NCBI GenBank assembly: GCA_025656675.1
Contig: JAHXHN010000003.1
Span: 1 to 64,000, forward strand
Direction: 5' to 3'
DNA: 64,000 nucleotides
Source: Candidatus Thiodiazotropha sp. (ex Codakia rugifera)
Lineage (GTDB): Bacteria > Pseudomonadota > Gammaproteobacteria > Chromatiales > Chromatiaceae
In this document: positions 60,314-64,000 of the stretch, in pieces
Layout: every line of letters starts with the position of its first letter
Position numbering within the stretch: the stretch's first letter is position 1
Made by a program: the position numbers and the translations under genes
Notes under the pieces: model-generated
Seen by the model: the letters and a program-made list of their open reading frames with translations, nothing else
What the model was told of the DNA's origin: nothing
The model's database searches: none

Positions 60314-63300
60314 TCAGGTTTCGCTGTTTTTCAGTAACTCCTCTGCTTCCGTTACGGTACTACTGGAATAAAACCGTTCCTTGAACTGTAATACCAGACC
60401 GTAGATTACGGGCAGAACCAGCATGCAAAGTACGGTGACACTCACCATGCCCCCTACCATTGGGGCGGCGATACGCTGCATCACCTCAGACCCAGTACCG
60501 CTACCCCACAGAATAGGCAGCAGGCCGGCAATGATGGCAGTGGCTGTCATCGCGATTGGGCGTACCCGTTCTGCTGTACCTTGCAGGACCGCATCCATCA
60601 ATTCATCTTTGGTTAGACACCCTGTGTCACCTCGAACGGTTCGCTGGTGACGAGCCTCCGCTACAGCCTGATCAATGAATGTAAGCACCAGGACACCGAT
60701 CTCTGCAGCTACACCTGCCAAGGCTATAAAGCCAACCACCACTGCCACTGAAAGGTTGAATCCGTACCAGTAAACCAGCCAAATACCACCGATCAGTCCA
60801 AACGGAATTGAGAGCATCACCACAAGTGGCGAGCTGAGGTTATTAAAGTTGAAATAGAGCAAAAGAAAGATAATCAACAAGGTTGCGGGAACCACAATAC
60901 GTAGTCGCTTTTCTGCTCGTTCCATGTATTCGAACTGCCCCGACCAAACCAGTGTGTATCCAGGCGGGATCTTCACCTGTTCACTGACAGTTCGTTTTGC
61001 TTCAGCCACGTAACCACCTATGTCCGATGTACTGATATCGACATAGATCCAGGCATTGGGGCGAGCATCCTCACTCTTGATTACCGGTGGACCACGACGC
61101 AATTTGATCTCTGCCACTTGCGCCAGGGGAATAGGCTCACCACTGGGAGTGGGAATCAATACACGCTTGAGTCTTGCCGGGTCATCACGCAGTTCCCGAG
61201 GGTATCGCACATTCACCGGATAGCGTTCTAATCCCTCCACCGTGCGGGTCACGTTCATTCCACCGATGGCGGATTGAATAACATCCTGCACATCGCCAAC
61301 CGTCAAGCCATAACGCGCAGCCACTTTGCGATCAATATCGAAGTCGAGGTAGTAGCCTCCCACTGCACGGTCACCAAATGCGGATACGGTGTCCGGCACG
61401 CTCTTCATCACTTGTTCGATCTCTTTTGATAGAGACTCCAAAACCCCTAGATCCGGTCCACTCACTTTGATACCAACGGGCGTCTTGATACCGGTGGAGA
61501 GCATGTCAATACGGGTCTTTATCGGCATAGTCCAACTATTGGCCAGGCCCGGAAACTTGATGGCTGCATCCATCTCTTTCATCAGATCATTGGTCGTCTT
61601 AGTAGGATCGGACCACGCTTCTCTGGGCTTTAATCGAACCGTTGTTTCCAACATCGCCAATGGTGCAGGATCGGTAGCGGTTTCAGCACGTCCCACTTTG
61701 CCGTATACCGATTCCACCTCGGAAAAGCTTGCGAGAATCTTGTCGGTCTGTTGCAACAACTCCTTGGCCTTGGTGATCGAGATACCCGGATAGGTGGTGG
61801 GCATATAGAGAATATCCCCCTCGTCCAGAGGTGGCATGAACTCGCTACCCAATTGTTTCAGTGGCTGCAGGGTGATACCCAGTAATATCACTGCTCCGGT
61901 CAGTGTCAGCCAGCGTACCCGGATGGCCAGCGATAAAAGCGGACGATGTAATAGATGAAGCAGGCGGTTGATAGGGTTTTTGGCTTCCGAGATGATCTTG
62001 CCACGAATAAAAAAGCCCATCATTACCGGCACCAGCGTCACTGCCAGGATCGCCGATGCGGCCATGGCGTAGGTTTTTGTGAATGCCAAGGGACTGAATA
62101 ACCGTCCCTCCTGGGCTTGCAGGGTAAAGACCGGCAGGAAAGAGACAGTGATGATCAGCAATGAGAAGAAAAGCGCCGGACCTACTTCCCGAGCGGCATT
62201 GCCGATGGCCTGCCATCGTTCCCGGTCACTCAGCGTTCTGCCGAGCCGGTGGGCCATCTGCTCCAGGTGTTTATGGGCGTTCTCGATCATCACGATGGCC
62301 CCGTCGACCATAGCCCCGATGGCAATGGCGATACCCCCGAGAGACATGATGTTTGCATTGATCCCCTGAGCCTGCATGACGATGAAGGCGATCAGAATAC
62401 CGACCGGCAGGGTCAGGATCGCTACCAGTGCTGAACGGGCATGCAGCAGAAAAGCAATACAGACGAGAGAGACGACAACCGACTCCTCGAGTAACTTATG
62501 TTGCAGATTGTTCACCGCTCTCTGGATAAGATCGGAGCGATCATAGACCGGGACTATTTCCACCCCATCCGGCAGACCGGCCTTCAGTGCATCGAGTTTC
62601 TCACGTACCATCTGAATGGTTGTCAGGGCATTTTCGCCAAAACGCATCACGACTACACCACCTACAGTCTCACCCTCTCCATTCAGTTCACCCACACCAC
62701 GCCGCAACTCCGGCCCCAGCTGTACCTGGGCGATATCCCTCAAACGCACCGGAGTGCCTTGACCATCCACAGCCACCGGGATCTCACGCAGGTCATCTAG
62801 ACTTTCGATGTAACCTTGACCTCGTACCATGTACTCGGTCTCGCTCATCTCCACCAATCGCCCACCTACATCATTGTTGGAACGCTTGATGGCACGCTGC
62901 ACCTTGTTCAGAGAGATGCCATAGGCAGCCATCGCATTGGGATCGACTTCCACTTGGTACTGCTTCACGTAGCCACCGATGCTGGCCACCTCCGCTACAC
63001 CGGGTACTGTCTGTAGCGGGTAGCGCAAATACCAGTCCTGGATTGATCGCAGCTGGGAAAGATCCTGATTTCCGTTCCGGTCAACCAAGGCATACTCATA
63101 GACCCAACCAACCCCCGTGGCATCCGGTCCCAAAGTTGGATTGACGCCATCGGGCAGCCGGCTGGTGACATAGTTGAGTTGTTCAAGCACACGGGAGCGT
63201 GCCCAGTAGAGGTCTGTCCCATCCTCAAAAATGATATAAACAAATGAGAATCCAAAGAAGGAGTAGCCTCGCACTGTCTTGGCAAAGGGCACCGAAAGCA

Positions 63301-63517
63301 TGGCACTGGTCAATGGATAGGTGACCTGTTCCTCCACTACTTTCGGTGCCTGCCCAGGATATTCGGTAAAGACGATCACCTGTACGTCGGACAGATCGGG
63401 GATAGCATCCAGTGGGGTCTGTTTCACTGCCCAGATACCTGCCACCAGCAGTAACAGGCTACTGAGGATGATCAGAAAACGGTTGCGTAGGGAGCGATCT
63501 ATGATCCACTCGATCAT
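60314..63517 (-). CDS. cusA: Heavy-metal RND efflux pump CusA
   Basis: The 1067-residue protein has the HME-RND signatures: PLDAIPDLSDVQVI near the N-terminus, GAMVDGAIVMIENAHKHLE in helix 4 with a single Asp in place of the HAE-1 pair, and MLSTGIKTPVGIKVSG in the periplasmic cleft. Similarity to CusA in these segments indicates monovalent copper or silver export. It starts four bases inside the adaptor gene (ATGA overlap), so the two are translationally coupled. Confidence 0.92.
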   Translation of the reverse strand: MIEWIIDRSLRNRFLIILSSLLLLVAGIWAVKQTPLDAIPDLSDVQVIVFTEYPGQAPKVVEEQVTYPLTSAMLSVPFAKTVRGYSFFGFSFVYIIFEDGTDLYWARSRVLEQLNYVTSRLPDGVNPTLGPDATGVGWVYEYALVDRNGNQDLSQLRSIQDWYLRYPLQTVPGVAEVASIGGYVKQYQVEVDPNAMAAYGISLNKVQRAIKRSNNDVGGRLVEMSETEYMVRGQGYIESLDDLREIPVAVDGQGTPVRLRDIAQVQLGPELRRGVGELNGEGETVGGVVVMRFGENALTTIQMVREKLDALKAGLPDGVEIVPVYDRSDLIQRAVNNLQHKLLEESVVVSLVCIAFLLHARSALVAILTLPVGILIAFIVMQAQGINANIMSLGGIAIAIGAMVDGAIVMIENAHKHLEQMAHRLGRTLSDRERWQAIGNAAREVGPALFFSLLIITVSFLPVFTLQAQEGRLFSPLAFTKTYAMAASAILAVTLVPVMMGFFIRGKIISEAKNPINRLLHLLHRPLLSLAIRVRWLTLTGAVILLGITLQPLKQLGSEFMPPLDEGDILYMPTTYPGISITKAKELLQQTDKILASFSEVESVYGKVGRAETATDPAPLAMLETTVRLKPREAWSDPTKTTNDLMKEMDAAIKFPGLANSWTMPIKTRIDMLSTGIKTPVGIKVSGPDLGVLESLSKEIEQVMKSVPDTVSAFGDRAVGGYYLDFDIDRKVAARYGLTVGDVQDVIQSAIGGMNVTRTVEGLERYPVNVRYPRELRDDPARLKRVLIPTPSGEPIPLAQVAEIKLRRGPPVIKSEDARPNAWIYVDISTSDIGGYVAEAKRTVSEQVKIPPGYTLVWSGQFEYMERAEKRLRIVVPATLLIIFLLLYFNFNNLSSPLVVMLSIPFGLIGGIWLVYWYGFNLSVAVVVGFIALAGVAAEIGVLVLTFIDQAVAEARHQRTVRGDTGCLTKDELMDAVLQGTAERVRPIAMTATAIIAGLLPILWGSGTGSEVMQRIAAPMVGGMVSVTVLCMLVLPVIYGLVLQFKERFYSSSTVTEAEELLKNSET

Positions 63518-64000
63518 GGTTTGCTTCCCCCATCCAGTGTCAGACCATCCCTATCAAGTGCATCGGTATCGCCGCTATCGAGACGCATCGCATCCATTGA
63601 CATTTCACCCGTATCCATCGACATACCCTGCATGTCCATATCATCCGATCCATCGCTTGACGGCTCCTCTTGAGCAGCCTCCAGCATCTTGGCGGTGGCC
63701 TCCCGTAACTTGGACTCTGAATCGATCAGAAACAGGGCTGATGCCACGACCTCTTCCCCGGCCTTCACCCCATCGATCACTTGTACCCAGCCTTCGCTAC
63801 TCTGTCCTAACGTCACCTCCCGCGGCTCAAACTTACCCGGCTCACGCACCACGAAGACCTGCTCACGTTCACCAGAACGTACAATGGCCGCATCCGGTAA
63901 CACGACAGCCTCCTTCTGCAACCCAGTGTTGAGGGCCACATCGGCAAACATATCGGGTTTCAACGCCAAATCCGGATTATCCAGTTCCAAACGCACTTTG
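63514..64000 (-). CDS. cusB: CusB-type RND adaptor, 3' part (gene continues beyond the window)
   Basis: Only the C-terminal part is in the window; the frame is open at 64000. Visible are the barrel and membrane-proximal segments (LALKPDMFADVAL, VVREPGKFEPREVTLG, GVKAGEEVVASALFLIDSES) typical of CusB. The last 50 residues form an acidic Met-rich tail (MDMQGMSMDTGEMSMDAM) not needed by the fold and likely to bind Cu(I) or Ag(I). It is followed with overlap by cusA. Confidence 0.88.
   Translation of the reverse strand, partial: KVRLELDNPDLALKPDMFADVALNTGLQKEAVVLPDAAIVRSGEREQVFVVREPGKFEPREVTLGQSSEGWVQVIDGVKAGEEVVASALFLIDSESKLREATAKMLEAAQEEPSSDGSDDMDMQGMSMDTGEMSMDAMRLDSGDTDALDRDGLTLDGGSKP

Overview
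The window looks like a chromosomal segment of a gammaproteobacterium, probably marine or sedimentary and metabolically versatile. The reasons are an RtcB close to the E. coli form, a CpxA/CpxR pair with a perfect CpxR box, several RND efflux systems of proteobacterial type, an octaheme HAO-like cytochrome, and a membrane alkane/xylene-type monooxygenase. Genus cannot be read from the sequence. There is no rRNA, CRISPR array or insertion sequence.

Layout. 1-3300: six small plus-strand genes separated by attC-like sites, an integron cassette array without a visible integrase. 3700-10000: HAO-like octaheme cytochrome, an unusually exported 2-hydroxyacid dehydrogenase, a double SnoaL-like protein with a divergent LysR regulator, and long non-coding stretches. 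10300-12080: a second cassette array on the minus strand facing the first. 12080-15050: a two-gene ATPase operon whose first protein fuses a ClpS-like domain, a ClpX-type zinc finger and a Cdc48/BCS1-type AAA module. 15800-20723: MarR regulator plus a GC-rich RND pump. 21160-22640: diguanylate cyclase and a small protein.

22770-26970: an RNA-repair locus. Its minus-strand transcript would begin with a structured RNA of about 337 nt, closed by a 12-bp terminal stem and holding a 21 to 24-bp long-helix domain and a class II tRNA-Tyr(GUA)-like domain with encoded CCA. Then follow an HNH nuclease, an unrecognised 333-codon protein, the ribosome-rescue hydrolase ArfB and the RNA ligase RtcB. An XRE-type regulator is divergent. 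This is the best candidate for an undescribed system in the window.

27700-35366: a coiled-coil protein of eight 25-residue repeats, AlkA glycosylase, and a TetR-controlled RND operon with tandem operators. 36239-39640: an operon of an AlkB/XylM-type monooxygenase, a small membrane protein, two GST-like proteins and a small HTH protein, ending in a terminator. 39690-42650: NlpC/P60 lipoprotein and its decayed copy, HxlR regulator, methyltransferase. 42700-47450: CpxAR divergent from an envelope-stress set (surface-antigen-like protein, EF-hand protein with an in-frame stop, CpxP/Spy-like protein, lipoprotein). 47525-50040: XylA-like reductase, third GST-like protein, ferredoxin, truncated hemoglobin, probably the electron-transfer partners of the monooxygenase. 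50450-59530: FixL/FixJ-like two-component pair, acyl-CoA dehydrogenase-like protein, FadL/TodX-type porin, sigma-54 activator, MetX-like hydrolase, which fit hydrocarbon sensing, uptake and processing. 59800-64000: Cus-type copper/silver efflux (CusA complete, CusB cut by the window end) with a Met/His-rich periplasmic protein.
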